From assembly GCF_001021045.1 (NCBI RefSeq), contig NZ_CP011545.1, positions 1,488,001 through 1,552,000 of the forward strand: DNA of 64,000 bases, written 5' to 3'. This document shows, one piece after another, positions 48,347 through 57,771 of this stretch (positions are counted from its first letter, which is position 1; every line of letters begins with the position of its first letter). The DNA is from Corynebacterium testudinoris. Its GTDB lineage: Bacteria > Actinomycetota > Actinomycetes > Mycobacteriales > Mycobacteriaceae. The notes under the pieces were generated by a model. It saw nothing but the letters and a program-made list of their open reading frames with translations. It was not told where the DNA came from and ran no database searches. The position numbers were made by a program, and so were the translations under genes.

Positions 48347-49207
48347 TTAGCTTTCGGGACGACGCAGCGGTATGGATTCCGCGCCGTCGCGAAGCGTGCG
48401 GGTGAGACCCTCCTGGGTGACCATCGCCACCAAGTTGCCGGCCCGGTCAAAGATCCGCCCGTGGGTCAAGGCTCGGCCGGCAGACGCCGACGGGGACACC
48501 TGGTCATAGAGCAGCCACTCGTCCGTCCGGAAGGGGCGAAGGAACCACATCGCGTGGTCGAGGCTGGCCATCTGCACCCGATGCCCGGGATGTGGAACCA
48601 AGGAAGAATGCAACAGCGTCATGTCTGACATGTATGCCAGGGTGCACACGTGCAAGGTGTCATCGTCCGGCAGTGGGCGTTTGGATCGAAACCACACCAC
48701 CTGCTGGCTGGGGGTGTACCTATTGTGCTCGTAGCGGTCACTCGGGACCACTCGGATGTCCCAATCGCCCCACTCATCGAGGAGCGCTCGGGAGCTGTGG
48801 GGCGCGGTGCCATCCAAGGGTTCTAATTCCTCAGGCCCTGGGACATCGCGCATGATGTCCGAATGCTCGGGACCGATATCGCCGCGCTGATGGAAGCTAG
48901 CTTGCATGGAGAAGATCGTTTCCCCGTCCTGCACCGCACGGACCTGCCGCGAAGAGAAGGAGCGACCATCCCTGATGCGATCAACGAGGAAGACTGTCGG
49001 CACCGATGATTTACCGGGGGCCACGAAGTAGCCGTGCAAGGAGTGGACGTCTTTGCCCCCATCGCTAATCGTCTCTGTCGCCGCGACGAGCGCCTGAGCT
49101 GCCACCTGCCCGCCGAAGGTGCGGGCCAACGTCGATTTCACCGCCGGACCGCGGAAGATGTCGCGGTCGATCTTTTCCAGGCTGAGAATGTACTCAATGT
49201 CACTCAC
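48347..49207 (-). CDS. tesB: Acyl-CoA thioesterase II (TesB)
   Basis: Hydrolyses medium- and long-chain acyl-CoA. The double-hotdog protein of about 286 residues has FGGQVAAQALVAA and HSLHGYFVAPG in the first half and MASLDHAMWFLRPFRTDEWLLYDQVSPSA in the second (the catalytic Asp region). GTG 49207 follows GAAGGAGA. In mycobacteria tesB stands between pdxS and pdxT; here pdxT is missing. Confidence 0.93.
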   Translation of the reverse strand: MSDIEYILSLEKIDRDIFRGPAVKSTLARTFGGQVAAQALVAATETISDGGKDVHSLHGYFVAPGKSSVPTVFLVDRIRDGRSFSSRQVRAVQDGETIFSMQASFHQRGDIGPEHSDIMRDVPGPEELEPLDGTAPHSSRALLDEWGDWDIRVVPSDRYEHNRYTPSQQVVWFRSKRPLPDDDTLHVCTLAYMSDMTLLHSSLVPHPGHRVQMASLDHAMWFLRPFRTDEWLLYDQVSPSASAGRALTHGRIFDRAGNLVAMVTQEGLTRTLRDGAESIPLRRPES

Positions 49208-49301
49208 GGCGGGGCAGTCTCCTTCTCCGGTCAACTAGTCCACAATTCAGCAGCCGAGTCTACGCGGAGGAAAAAAGTGCCACCCAGTAGCATGAAGCAT
49301 C

Positions 49302-49769
49302 ATGACACCGATGAAGCTTCACCGATTCGCCGCTGCCACTGAGATGTTCACCTGGACGGTGCTCATCGTGGGAATGATCCTCAAGTACAGCGGGACGACG
49401 GAGGCGGTGATGCCCTTCGCTGGTGGCATACACGGTTTCGGCTTTCTCTGCTTCGTCGCCATCACCATCTTGCTGTGGGTGAATAATCGCTGGTCCTTCG
49501 CCCACGGCATCGCGGGCCTCGCCGTATCGGTCATTCCCTGGGCCGCGTGGCCCTACTCGCTGTGGGCCGAACGACGGGGCCTACTCGAGGGGAACTGGCG
49601 CTTCCGCGATCCCGCCGAGCAGCCGCAGACCCTGCCGGAGAAGGTCCTCGCTCAGTTCGTGCGGCACCCGCTGCGCTCTGGAGTGATCCTGCTGGTCATC
49701 ATCGCGATCGTGTTTGTCCTCTTGCTGGCGATGGGCCAGCCCTACGATCCTGAGTCGATCGCGGGCTAG
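49302..49769 (+). CDS. DUF3817 integral membrane protein
   Basis: A 155-residue protein with three or four transmembrane helices and the family start MKLHRFAAATEMFTWTVLIVGMILKY, a GGIHGFGFL motif and a C-terminal helix. The function is unknown. A TAGCAT box at 49288-49293, eight bases before the ATG, suggests a leaderless mRNA. It diverges from tesB and converges on pdxS with an 7-base gap. Confidence 0.82.
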   Translation: MTPMKLHRFAAATEMFTWTVLIVGMILKYSGTTEAVMPFAGGIHGFGFLCFVAITILLWVNNRWSFAHGIAGLAVSVIPWAAWPYSLWAERRGLLEGNWRFRDPAEQPQTLPEKVLAQFVRHPLRSGVILLVIIAIVFVLLLAMGQPYDPESIAG

Positions 49770-49776
49770 ACCTGCC

Positions 49777-50640
49777 CTACCAGCCGCGCTCGGCCAGGCG
49801 GTGTGAGACGGGCAGATCATCGACGTTGATGCCCACCATGGCGTCGCCCAGCCCGGCGGACACCCGGGCGATGACCTCAGGGTTGTCGTAGTTGTTCACG
49901 GCTTCAACGATGGCGGCTGCGCGCTTGGCGGGGTCGCCGGATTTGAAGATGCCGGAGCCGACGAAGACGCCGTCGGCGCCCAGCTGCCGCATCATGGCGG
50001 CGTCGGCCGGGGTGGCCACGCCGCCGGCGGTGAACAGCGGGACGGGCAGGCGTCCTTCGCGCGCGACGGCGACGACGAGGTCGTAGGGGGCTTGCAGTTC
50101 CTTGGCGGCGACGAATAGTTCGTCCTCGGCCAGCGTGGTCAGGCGGGCGATCTCCGCGCGGATGGTGCGCATGTGGGTGACGGCATTGGAGACATCGCCG
50201 GTACCGGCCTCACCCTTGGAGCGGATCATCGCGGCGCCCTCATTGATGCGTCGCAGCGCTTCACCCAGGTTGGTGGAGCCGCACACGAAGGGGGTGCGGA
50301 AGGCTCGTTTGTCGATGTGGTGGGCGTAGTCGGCGGGCGTGAGGACCTCGGACTCGTCGATGAAATCAACGCCGAGGGCTTCGAGCACCTGGGCCTCGAC
50401 GAAGTGGCCGATGCGAGCCTTGGCCATGACTGGGATGTCCACCGCCGCGATGATTCCGTTGATCATGTCGGGGTCGGACATCCGCGACACGCCACCCTCG
50501 GCACGGATGTCGGCCGGTACGCGCTCCAAGGCCATGACGGCGACGGCCCCGGCGTCGGCGGCGATGCGCGCCTGCTCGGGGTTGACCACGTCCATGATGA
50601 CGCCGCCCGCGAATTGATCCACGGATGTGAAATTGCTCAT
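49777..50640 (-). CDS. pdxS: Pyridoxal 5'-phosphate synthase lyase subunit PdxS
   Basis: Makes PLP from ribose 5-phosphate, glyceraldehyde 3-phosphate and ammonia. The protein has 287 residues, a TIM barrel with [27 protein letters not shown] (the active-site Lys), [11 protein letters not shown] and [13 protein letters not shown]. Ammonia normally comes from the glutaminase PdxT, but no pdxT is next to it or elsewhere in the window. ATG 50640 follows CGAAGGAG. Confidence 0.95.
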   Translation of the reverse strand: MSNFTSVDQFAGGVIMDVVNPEQARIAADAGAVAVMALERVPADIRAEGGVSRMSDPDMINGIIAAVDIPVMAKARIGHFVEAQVLEALGVDFIDESEVLTPADYAHHIDKRAFRTPFVCGSTNLGEALRRINEGAAMIRSKGEAGTGDVSNAVTHMRTIRAEIARLTTLAEDELFVAAKELQAPYDLVVAVAREGRLPVPLFTAGGVATPADAAMMRQLGADGVFVGSGIFKSGDPAKRAAAIVEAVNNYDNPEVIARVSAGLGDAMVGINVDDLPVSHRLAERGW

Positions 50641-50743
50641 CTACTTTTGCTCCTTCGAGAGTCCACAATGTCTGTTCCGACAACCATAGGCGGCACGCGG
50701 TCGATCTAGTGACACCAAAGCGGCTTTCTATTCGTGCCAGGGT

Positions 50744-50757
50744 TACTATTCCCAACA
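50744..50757 (+). promoter_or_regulatory. -10 box for a leaderless GT87 gene
   Basis: TACTAT at 50744-50749 ends seven bases before the ATG at 50757, with no Shine-Dalgarno sequence. The hexamer matches TAnnnT. Confidence 0.5.
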
Positions 50758-51986
50758 TGTTCAAACTGAAGTCCGTGGCCGGCGTGTGGCTTGGGTGGGT
50801 CATCGCCCGTCTCGGGTTAATAGCCCTGTTGATCATCAAACCCCAGACTCTCGGGGATGTTGATTACTATTTCGCTGGCGTTTATGGCACTAATCCCACT
50901 GATATGACGGAGTACCCGCACGCCGGGGTGTGGCCGGTCCACCTGCTTGCCATGGTGACTGGGGAGAATGCGGAGCTGTTCCGGTTGGCGTTTCCCGCCA
51001 TGTGTCTGCTTGTCGACGCCGTCTTTCTCGCGCTCCTCCTCCGCTTCGGCGGTACCCGCCGCTTTGAGGCGGCATGGTTTTGGAGTGCTTTCGGCCTCGC
51101 CGTGGGTCCGGTCCTGGTTTATCGGCTGGATATCTTCCCAGGCATGCTCGTTGCGGCATTCGCAGCGTTGCTCACCCGCCACCCCCGGGTTGCTCCGGCT
51201 TTGCTCGCGGGCGCTGCGGCCGTCAAGCTTTGGCCTGCGGCGTTAGCGGCGACGCTTGTGGGCGGCTGGCGCTCTTCTGCCACGTGGGTGCGGTTGGCCG
51301 TGTTCTTTGGCACCCTGACGGCGTTGAGCGTGATCACCGTCCTCACCTCCGGGGTAGATCGCCTGCTCAGCCCTTTGCAGTACCAGGGCGACCGTGGCCT
51401 GCAGATTGAGTCCCTCGTGGCCACCCCGTTCATGGTCGCGGCCCATTTTCGGCCGGAGTCTTTCCCGATTGACTACGCTGCGTCGAAGAGTTTTGAGATC
51501 GTGGGCCCCGGTACCGATGTCGCGGTCGTGGTGATCGACGCGATCATGTACGGCGCTCTCCTGGCGGCGATTGCGTGGGCTGCTTTTCTTTTCTTCACCC
51601 AGCGCTGGCACCCGCGCCCCGCAGTCGCGTTCGCGCTGGTGTTGGTCCTCGTGCTCATCGTTACCAACAAGGTTTTTTCGCCGCAGTACACGGTGTGGTT
51701 CGGTCCGCTCATCGCGGTGTGTTTGTGTCTGTCGGCGTCCCCCTATGTCCGGAAGATGGCGTGGCTGTCCGTCGCCATCGCCGTGTTGAGCCTATTGATT
51801 TTCCCCCTGTTCTACGACCAGCTCTTCCTGTACATTGAATCGACGTCCGGGGCGATTGCGCTCACCTTCTTGGTGGTGCGCAACGTGCTCATGCTCGTGT
51901 TGTTGTGGTGGGCTGTGGCCTGGATGGTGGAAGAATGTCGCCGCTTGTTCGCGACCTCACGGGCGGTACTCGAAAAACTCCGGTAG
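50757..51986 (+). CDS. GT87-family polyprenyl-phosphate-mannose-type mannosyltransferase
   Basis: A 409-residue polytopic membrane protein (about nine to ten helices) of the glycosyltransferase-C fold. An acidic external loop near the start (TLGDVDYYFAGVYG) and the Pro-rich turn PHAGVWPVHLLAMVTG are typical of the family. Relatives add mannose to lipomannan/lipoarabinomannan or related glycans using polyprenyl-phosphomannose. It lies next to the PIM cluster and overlaps the 3' end of the opposite LemA-like gene by 30 bases. Confidence 0.83.
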   Translation: MFKLKSVAGVWLGWVIARLGLIALLIIKPQTLGDVDYYFAGVYGTNPTDMTEYPHAGVWPVHLLAMVTGENAELFRLAFPAMCLLVDAVFLALLLRFGGTRRFEAAWFWSAFGLAVGPVLVYRLDIFPGMLVAAFAALLTRHPRVAPALLAGAAAVKLWPAALAATLVGGWRSSATWVRLAVFFGTLTALSVITVLTSGVDRLLSPLQYQGDRGLQIESLVATPFMVAAHFRPESFPIDYAASKSFEIVGPGTDVAVVVIDAIMYGALLAAIAWAAFLFFTQRWHPRPAVAFALVLVLVLIVTNKVFSPQYTVWFGPLIAVCLCLSASPYVRKMAWLSVAIAVLSLLIFPLFYDQLFLYIESTSGAIALTFLVVRNVLMLVLLWWAVAWMVEECRRLFATSRAVLEKLR

Positions 51987-52403
51987 CGGCGCGGTGCCGC
52001 CGAGCCGGAGCACCCGGACGGCGGGGCGCAGGCGCAATGCCCGCGTATCGGCGACTGCCTCGTTATAAAAACGGCGGGCTAGCTGCACGCGGACGTCGGC
52101 GTCAGCCAATTGGACGGGCACCTTCTCCGCCACCGGCTCCATCGCCGTGGTCAGTTCAGACTCCCGGCTAATCCTTTCCTCGAAGCTTCCGCTGGCCAGG
52201 GGAATCGATTCGGCCGAGGCGGCGATCTCTCGGGCCGCAGGAAGGACGACGGCGACCACGGCGGCACGGCGGTCCAGGGCCGCCTGCAGGGAGGCCAGCG
52301 CCGCGTCGGTGCGGATGTGGAGTCGGTTAAGCCGCTGGGCGGTGAAGTAGGCCCACAGGGCAATGGCCGTGAGAATGATGGCCAGGAGGATGTACCAGAT
52401 CAT
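51957..52403 (-). CDS. LemA-like membrane-anchored protein
   Basis: A 148-residue protein with one N-terminal transmembrane helix followed by a helical bundle. The segments LNRLHIRTDAALASLQAALDRRAAVV and ARRFYNEAVADTRALRL resemble LemA, but similarity by eye is modest. The start overlaps the pimA stop by 4 bases, so it belongs to the PIM operon. The last 30 bases overlap the GT87 gene tail to tail. Confidence 0.65.
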   Translation of the reverse strand: MIWYILLAIILTAIALWAYFTAQRLNRLHIRTDAALASLQAALDRRAAVVAVVLPAAREIAASAESIPLASGSFEERISRESELTTAMEPVAEKVPVQLADADVRVQLARRFYNEAVADTRALRLRPAVRVLRLGGTAPLPEFFEYRP

Positions 52404-53494
52404 CGGGCCACTCCCACTGTGGTGCCATCCGCCACCGTCTCGTACACCTGCAGCACATCGCTGGCCACGGTGTCCCAGTCGTAGCGCCGGGCACGCGCAG
52501 TGCCGGCGGCGATGAGCTGATCGCGCTGCGCGCGGTCGTCGATAAGCTCTGTGAGGGCGGCGGCCAACGCCGGTGCGGAACCCGTCTCAAAGAGCCGGCC
52601 CGCGGGATGATCCGAGGCGGCGTCGCAGACGCTGGCGAAGGCCTCCAGATCACTGGCGACGACCGCGCAGCCCGCCGCCATCGCCTCCACCAGCACGATG
52701 CCGAAGCTCTCGCCGCCAGTGTTCGGGGCAACGTAGATGTCGGCGCGCCCGAGGATCTCGGCCTTCTCGTCATCGCTGACGCGGCCGACAAAGTCCACCC
52801 CGGGGACCTCGCGGTGCTTTCCCCCACCGATGACCGTGACGCGGATGTCGCGGTCGACGGTGCGGAGGGCATCAAGAAGAATGTCGAGGCCCTTGCGAGA
52901 CTCATCGAGGCGACCGAGAAACACGATCTCAACTGGGCCGCCGTCGGTCGGCAGGACCCGGCTGGCAGCGTAACGGGACGTATCAACCCCGTTGGGGATG
53001 AGCACCGGATCGCCACCGAGCTGCTCGACCTGCCACCGGCGGGCCATCTCCGACACCGCAATGCCTCCGCGGATCTTCTCCAAGGAGGGACGCAGGATCG
53101 GGCGGGCGACCAAAAGCGCGAGCGAGCCCGCACTGGAGGCATGGTAGGTGGCGACGATGGGCCCGGTGGCGATGCGCAGGGCGGCGAGGGAATAGCTGGG
53201 CGAATTCGGCTCATGGATGTGAAGAACATCGAACTGGCCCTCAGTGATGAACGCTCGTAGCCGCTCCGTGACATGCCGGCCAATGGCCAAGCGGGCGACC
53301 GAACCGTTGTAGCGAATAGACACCGAACGGCCACCCTTGGTGACAAACGACGGCAGCACCGTGTCGGGGTTAGCCGGGCCAATCGCCTCGACGTGGTGGC
53401 CCCGGTTGATGAGCTCCTGCGCCAAATCAAGGATGTGGGCTTGAACTCCACCCGGCAGGTCGAAGGAATACGGACACACGATCCCGATTCTCAT
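52400..53494 (-). CDS. pimA: Phosphatidylinositol mannosyltransferase PimA
   Basis: Transfers the first mannose from GDP-mannose to phosphatidylinositol on the inner leaflet. The 364-residue GT4 enzyme has MRIGIVCPYSFDLPGGVQAHILDLA, the GDP-binding IVFLGRLDESRKGLDIL and the EX7E motif ESFGIVLVEAMAAG. ATG 53494 follows GAAGGAGG. It is coupled (4-base overlap) to the acyltransferase upstream. Confidence 0.94.
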   Translation of the reverse strand: MRIGIVCPYSFDLPGGVQAHILDLAQELINRGHHVEAIGPANPDTVLPSFVTKGGRSVSIRYNGSVARLAIGRHVTERLRAFITEGQFDVLHIHEPNSPSYSLAALRIATGPIVATYHASSAGSLALLVARPILRPSLEKIRGGIAVSEMARRWQVEQLGGDPVLIPNGVDTSRYAASRVLPTDGGPVEIVFLGRLDESRKGLDILLDALRTVDRDIRVTVIGGGKHREVPGVDFVGRVSDDEKAEILGRADIYVAPNTGGESFGIVLVEAMAAGCAVVASDLEAFASVCDAASDHPAGRLFETGSAPALAAALTELIDDRAQRDQLIAAGTARARRYDWDTVASDVLQVYETVADGTTVGVAR

Positions 53495-54369
53495 CCGCGC
53501 CTCCTTCGCACATCGGCGGTCCATTGGGGTTGGAGCATATGCCAATCAGCTGGGTGCTGGGCAATGTTGGCGGCAAAGTGATCCGCGACGCGCTGGGTCG
53601 TGGGACCAAGCTCATCCACGGTGACCTCCGGCGAGACGGAAAAACCCCACCCATCGGGTGTGAACCAGCAGTGGACGGCGTGAAGCGCCGCCCCGGTCTC
53701 CACCGCCAACTGGGCCGGACCCGCCGGCATGGTGGTGGCCTCGCCGAAAAACTGCACCGGAACACCGTGTTGTTTGAGGTCGCGCTCCCCCAGCAGGCAG
53801 ACGACGCCGCCGTCGATGAGCACCTCCCGCAGGCGCGGAAAGGGCGGCTGACCGCCCGCATGGGCTAAGACCTCGAAGCCGAGGGACTGGCGATACTCCA
53901 CGAAAGCATCGAAAAGCTCCTCCGGCTTGAGCCGCTCTGCGACAGTGGCAAATTGGCCGAACTGATGGACGAGGAACAACCCCGCCATATCCCAATTCCC
54001 CGAGTGCGGGAGCGTGAGCACGACACCGCGCCCGGACTGAATCGACGCATCGAGGTACTCCAGGCCCTCGACGCTATCAACCAGCTGCCCGAGCAGCCGC
54101 GGATCATCCTTCATCGACGGGAGGCGGAAAGCTTCCAGCCAATAGCGGGCATAAGAGCGCACGGAATTCCGCACCAGTTCCGCGGTGACGTTCTCCGCCC
54201 CGACCACCCGGGTGAGATTCTTGCGCAGCTGCTCCATTCCCATGCCCTGCTTGCTGGCCTGGTCAGCACCCCAGCGGAACAAGCGTTGCGCCACCGGGAG
54301 CGGCACGCGGCGCACCAACGACCAACCGGCCAGGTAGCCCAGCGCCACGGGATCGAGGCTGGCCCGCAT
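53491..54369 (-). CDS. patA: Phosphatidylinositol mannoside acyltransferase (LpxL/HtrB fold)
   Basis: Likely acylates the mannose of PIM1/PIM2. The 292-residue protein has the HX4D catalytic motif HSGNWD (His122, Asp127) and the GERD segment near residue 200. Mycobacterial PatA (Rv2611c) occupies the same place in the pgsA-pimA cluster. The start base overlaps the pgsA stop. Confidence 0.9.
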   Translation of the reverse strand: MRASLDPVALGYLAGWSLVRRVPLPVAQRLFRWGADQASKQGMGMEQLRKNLTRVVGAENVTAELVRNSVRSYARYWLEAFRLPSMKDDPRLLGQLVDSVEGLEYLDASIQSGRGVVLTLPHSGNWDMAGLFLVHQFGQFATVAERLKPEELFDAFVEYRQSLGFEVLAHAGGQPPFPRLREVLIDGGVVCLLGERDLKQHGVPVQFFGEATTMPAGPAQLAVETGAALHAVHCWFTPDGWGFSVSPEVTVDELGPTTQRVADHFAANIAQHPADWHMLQPQWTADVRRRRG

Positions 54370-55019
54370 CAGTGGGCAGCCTCCTTAGCCCCGGCTGGCG
54401 GGGCGATGACATCTTGGGCATTGGGCGATTTCGCCGCAATGACCAGGCGCTGGACGATGGTGATGATGGAGCCAACCGCCAGGATCCACAACGCGATGTC
54501 GATGGCATAAGGCACGCCCAGCCCCTGGAGGCCAATGCCACCCAGGCCGAGGATAAGCCGCTCGGGCCGCTCAACCAGGCCACCGACCATAGTGAAACCG
54601 CTCGCCTCACCGCGGGCCTTGACGTAGCTAATGACCTGAGAAGACACGAGGACGATCAAAGAGGCAATGACCAACGAAGGGTGCGCGTCATAGGAATAGA
54701 TGAGCCACCACGTGATGGCGGCGAACAAGGCGCCGTCGGTGATGCGGTCACACGTCGCATCTAGGGTCGCACCGAACTTCGTGCCACCCCCGCGCAGCCG
54801 GGCCATCGTGCCATCAACCATGTCGAAGGCGGCGAACAACCCCGACAACACCGCCGCCCACACGAGGTGACCAGTGGGAATGAACACCACGGCGATAGCG
54901 ATGGTGATAATGGCACCCGCCACCGTCACGATATTGGGGCTCAGACCCAACTTGAGCATCGCCTTTGCGGCGGGCTCGACGATCACCGCGGCCGGCTTGC
55001 GGCCGTGCACGCTAAGCAT
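54369..55019 (-). CDS. pgsA: Phosphatidylinositol phosphate synthase (CDP-alcohol phosphotransferase)
   Basis: Joins CDP-diacylglycerol with inositol phosphate to start PI synthesis. The 216-residue membrane protein has the full CDP-alcohol motif in FDMVDGTMARLRGGG...ATLDATCDR (about 85-112), with all four Asp. ATG 55019 was chosen; upstream open sequence lies inside the HIT gene. It sits between the HIT protein and PatA, exactly as in mycobacteria. Confidence 0.93.
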   Translation of the reverse strand: MLSVHGRKPAAVIVEPAAKAMLKLGLSPNIVTVAGAIITIAIAVVFIPTGHLVWAAVLSGLFAAFDMVDGTMARLRGGGTKFGATLDATCDRITDGALFAAITWWLIYSYDAHPSLVIASLIVLVSSQVISYVKARGEASGFTMVGGLVERPERLILGLGGIGLQGLGVPYAIDIALWILAVGSIITIVQRLVIAAKSPNAQDVIAPPAGAKEAAH

Positions 55020-55614
55020 CGTCCAACTCGATCCAGGCCTTGGCCAACAACGCCCGCGTATCCCTAAGCAGCTGCGGGAGGACCTTCGTGCCATCGAGAA
55101 TGGTGAGGAAGTTGGCATCACCCGACCAGCGAGGAACCACGTGCATGTGCAGGTGATCCCCCACCGAGCCGCCGGAAGCTTTGCCAAGGTTAAAGCCCAC
55201 GTTGATCCCCTCCGGCCGGGACACCATCTTCAGCGCACGCACCGACCGTTGAGCAAACGCCATGAGCTCCTGGGATTCCTCCGCCGTCAGGTCCTCCAGA
55301 TTGGCTACCTTGCGATAAGGAATCACCATGAGGTGGCCGGCGTTGTACGGGTACAAGTTGAGGATCGCGTACACCGTTTCGCCGCGGGCAATGATGAGGG
55401 CTTCCTCGTCCGTGAGCTGCGGGGCCACCAAGAATGGGTCGGCCGGGCGGTTGAGCGCGCCATCCTCCGGGCACTTCTGGATGTAGCCCATCCGATACGG
55501 CGCCCACAGGCGGGTCAGCGGATCATCAATGCCGATGCCGGTGTCGACGTAGGTCCCGTTCTCCGAGGGTGAATTAGCGGCGGGCTGCAAGAGACTGCTC
55601 ACTCGGTTGGTCAT
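55012..55614 (-). CDS. HIT-family nucleotide hydrolase/phosphorylase
   Basis: A 200-residue protein with the histidine triad [10 protein letters not shown] (His154, 156, 158). The mycobacterial counterpart at this position (Rv2613c) is an AP4A phosphorylase, so that activity is likely. A 41-base overlap with the end of thrS and an 8-base overlap with pgsA couple it to both. ATG 55614 follows GAAGGAGCG. Confidence 0.9.
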   Translation of the reverse strand: MTNRVSSLLQPAANSPSENGTYVDTGIGIDDPLTRLWAPYRMGYIQKCPEDGALNRPADPFLVAPQLTDEEALIIARGETVYAILNLYPYNAGHLMVIPYRKVANLEDLTAEESQELMAFAQRSVRALKMVSRPEGINVGFNLGKASGGSVGDHLHMHVVPRWSGDANFLTILDGTKVLPQLLRDTRALLAKAWIELDDA

Positions 55615-57631
55615 TAATGCGCTCCTTCACCCACGCATCGATGAGTTCCACGGCTTCGTCCACGGGCACGCCATTGACCTGGGTGCCGTCGAGGAAACGG
55701 AAACTCACCGCATCGGCTTCCACATCGCGGGCACCCGCCAGAAGCATGAAGGGCACCTTGCCGGTGGTGTGATTGCGGATCTTCTTTTGCATCCGATCAT
55801 CGGAGGTATCCACGTCAGCGCGGATGCCCCGCTTGCGCAGCTGGGCGGTGATCTTCTCCAGGTGTGGGGAGAAATCGTCCGCGACGGGGATGCCAATGAC
55901 CTGGTGCGGAGCCAACCACACGGGAAAGGCGCCGGCGTAGTGCTCCAGCAGCACGCCGAAGAACCGCTCGATGGAACCGAACAGCGCGCGGTGGATCATG
56001 ATCGGACGCTTCTTCGTGCCATCCGAGGCGGTGTACTCCAGGTTCATCCGCTCGGGCATGTTGAAGTCGAGCTGCACCGTCGACATCTGCCAGGTTCGGC
56101 CAATCGCGTCGCGCGCCTGGACGGAAATCTTCGGGCCGTAGAACGCGGCGCCTTCCGGATCCGGCACCAGCTCCAGCCCAGAGTTGGTGGCCACTCGCTG
56201 CAGGATATCGGTGGAGCGCTCCCAGATCTCATCGGATCCCACGAACTTCTTCGGGTCCTTCGTGGAAAGCTCCAGGTAGAAATCGTCGAGGCCGTAGTCC
56301 TTGAGCAAGGAGATGATGAAGTCAAGGACGCTGGTCAGCTCCTGCTCCAGCTGCTCATCCGTGCAGTAGATGTGGGCATCGTCCTGGGTGAATCCGCGGG
56401 CACGGGTAAGGCCGTGAACCACGCCGGACTTCTCATAGCGGTACACAGTGCCAAACTCGAACAGGCGCAGCGGCAGCTCACGGTAGGAACGGCCCCGGGA
56501 ATCGAAGATGAGGTTGTGCATCGGGCAGTTCATGGGCTTGAGGTAGTAATCCTGGCCCGGCTTCGTTTCCTTGCCCTCGGCGTCATACTCCGCGTCGACC
56601 TGCAGCGGCGGGAACATGCCGTCCTTGTAAAAGCCGAGGTGTCCCGACTTCTCGTACAGGTCCGCCTTGGTGATATGCGGGGTGGTGACAAAGGAGTAGC
56701 CGTCTTCGATGTGGCGGCGGCGCGAGTGCTCCTCCATCTCCTGGCGGACGATCGCCCCGTTGGGATGGAAGACGGGCAGGCCGGATCCAATCTCATCGGG
56801 GAAGCTGAACAAATCCAGCTCGTTGCCCAGGCGGCGGTGATCGCGCTTTTCCGCCTCAGCCAGCATGAGCTGGTACTCCTCCAGCGCCTCCTTCGTCTCC
56901 CAGGCGGTGCCGTACACGCGCTGCAGGTCAGCGTTGTCCTGATTGCCGCGCCAATACGCCGCCGAGGATCGCGTCAGCGCGAACGCCGGAATGTAGCGCG
57001 TCGTCGGGATGTGCGGTCCGCGGCACAGATCCGACCACTCGACCTCATTCGTGCGGGGATTGACGTTGTCGTAGGCGGTGAGATCACCGGCGCCGACCTC
57101 CGTCGCCTCATCCGAATTGGGGTCAACGTTGCCCTTGTCCTGGATGAGCTCCAGCTTGAAGGGCTCGTTCTTCAGTTCCTCCGCCGCCGCCTCAGCGGAG
57201 GCATAGAGGCGTCGCTCGAAGCGCTGGCCGGACTTGATGATCTTCTTCATCCGCTTTTCCAGCGTCTTCAGATCTTCCGGGGTGAAGGGTTCCGCGACCT
57301 GGAAATCGTAATAAAAGCCGTTCTCGATGGCCGGTCCGATGCCGAGCTTCGTACCCGGGAACTCCGCCTGCACGGCCTGAGCGAGGACGTGCGCGCAGGA
57401 GTGACGAATGACGCTGCGACCTTCCGGCGAGTTCGCAGGAACCGGGGTGAATTCACCAGCTGTATCCGGCACGTGAGACAAGTCCCTGAGGTTGCCCTCC
57501 GCATCCTTCACGCAGACGATAGCGTCGGCGCCCTTGTTGGGGAGTTCCAGCTCCCGCATGGCCGTTCCGACAGCAGTACCTGCTTCGACGTGGAAGGAGG
57601 GATGCTCGATGACAGAGGTGACATTCACCAT
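55574..57631 (-). CDS. thrS: Threonyl-tRNA synthetase
   Basis: Charges tRNA-Thr. The 685-residue protein has an N-terminal TGS domain, an editing domain with [11 protein letters not shown], and a class II core with the zinc Cys in [24 protein letters not shown] and [17 protein letters not shown] at 57631. A perfect 12-bp hairpin lies 30 bases before the start (57661-57691). It heads the thrS-HIT-pgsA-patA-pimA run. Confidence 0.97.
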   Translation of the reverse strand: MVNVTSVIEHPSFHVEAGTAVGTAMRELELPNKGADAIVCVKDAEGNLRDLSHVPDTAGEFTPVPANSPEGRSVIRHSCAHVLAQAVQAEFPGTKLGIGPAIENGFYYDFQVAEPFTPEDLKTLEKRMKKIIKSGQRFERRLYASAEAAAEELKNEPFKLELIQDKGNVDPNSDEATEVGAGDLTAYDNVNPRTNEVEWSDLCRGPHIPTTRYIPAFALTRSSAAYWRGNQDNADLQRVYGTAWETKEALEEYQLMLAEAEKRDHRRLGNELDLFSFPDEIGSGLPVFHPNGAIVRQEMEEHSRRRHIEDGYSFVTTPHITKADLYEKSGHLGFYKDGMFPPLQVDAEYDAEGKETKPGQDYYLKPMNCPMHNLIFDSRGRSYRELPLRLFEFGTVYRYEKSGVVHGLTRARGFTQDDAHIYCTDEQLEQELTSVLDFIISLLKDYGLDDFYLELSTKDPKKFVGSDEIWERSTDILQRVATNSGLELVPDPEGAAFYGPKISVQARDAIGRTWQMSTVQLDFNMPERMNLEYTASDGTKKRPIMIHRALFGSIERFFGVLLEHYAGAFPVWLAPHQVIGIPVADDFSPHLEKITAQLRKRGIRADVDTSDDRMQKKIRNHTTGKVPFMLLAGARDVEADAVSFRFLDGTQVNGVPVDEAVELIDAWVKERINDQPSEQSLAARR

Positions 57632-57660
57632 GGTTGTGCTGCGCTCCTAACTGCGCTCGC

Positions 57661-57691
57661 GCAGGCGGCGGCATACCTGGCCGCCGCCTGC
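57661..57691 (-). repeat. Perfect 12-bp GC-rich hairpin in the thrS leader
   Basis: Arms GCAGGCGGCGGC (57661-57672) and GCCGCCGCCTGC (57680-57691) enclose a 7-base loop. On the minus strand it lies 29 bases upstream of the thrS ATG, after the DyP gene. No T-run follows. It could be a leader-control hairpin or a terminator-like block. No T-box sequence is visible nearby. Confidence 0.7.
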
Positions 57692-57771
57692 TCAACATGT
57701 GGGCACGTGTGCGACCAAGGCCGCAAAACGTTCGTCGATTATCCTACCCCCTCGCCCACACACGACCAGAG

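Noticed and set aside
57632..57771. T-box riboswitch before thrS
   Set aside because: The gap is only 140 bases and has no T-box core sequence or specifier loop; only the 12-bp hairpin stands out.
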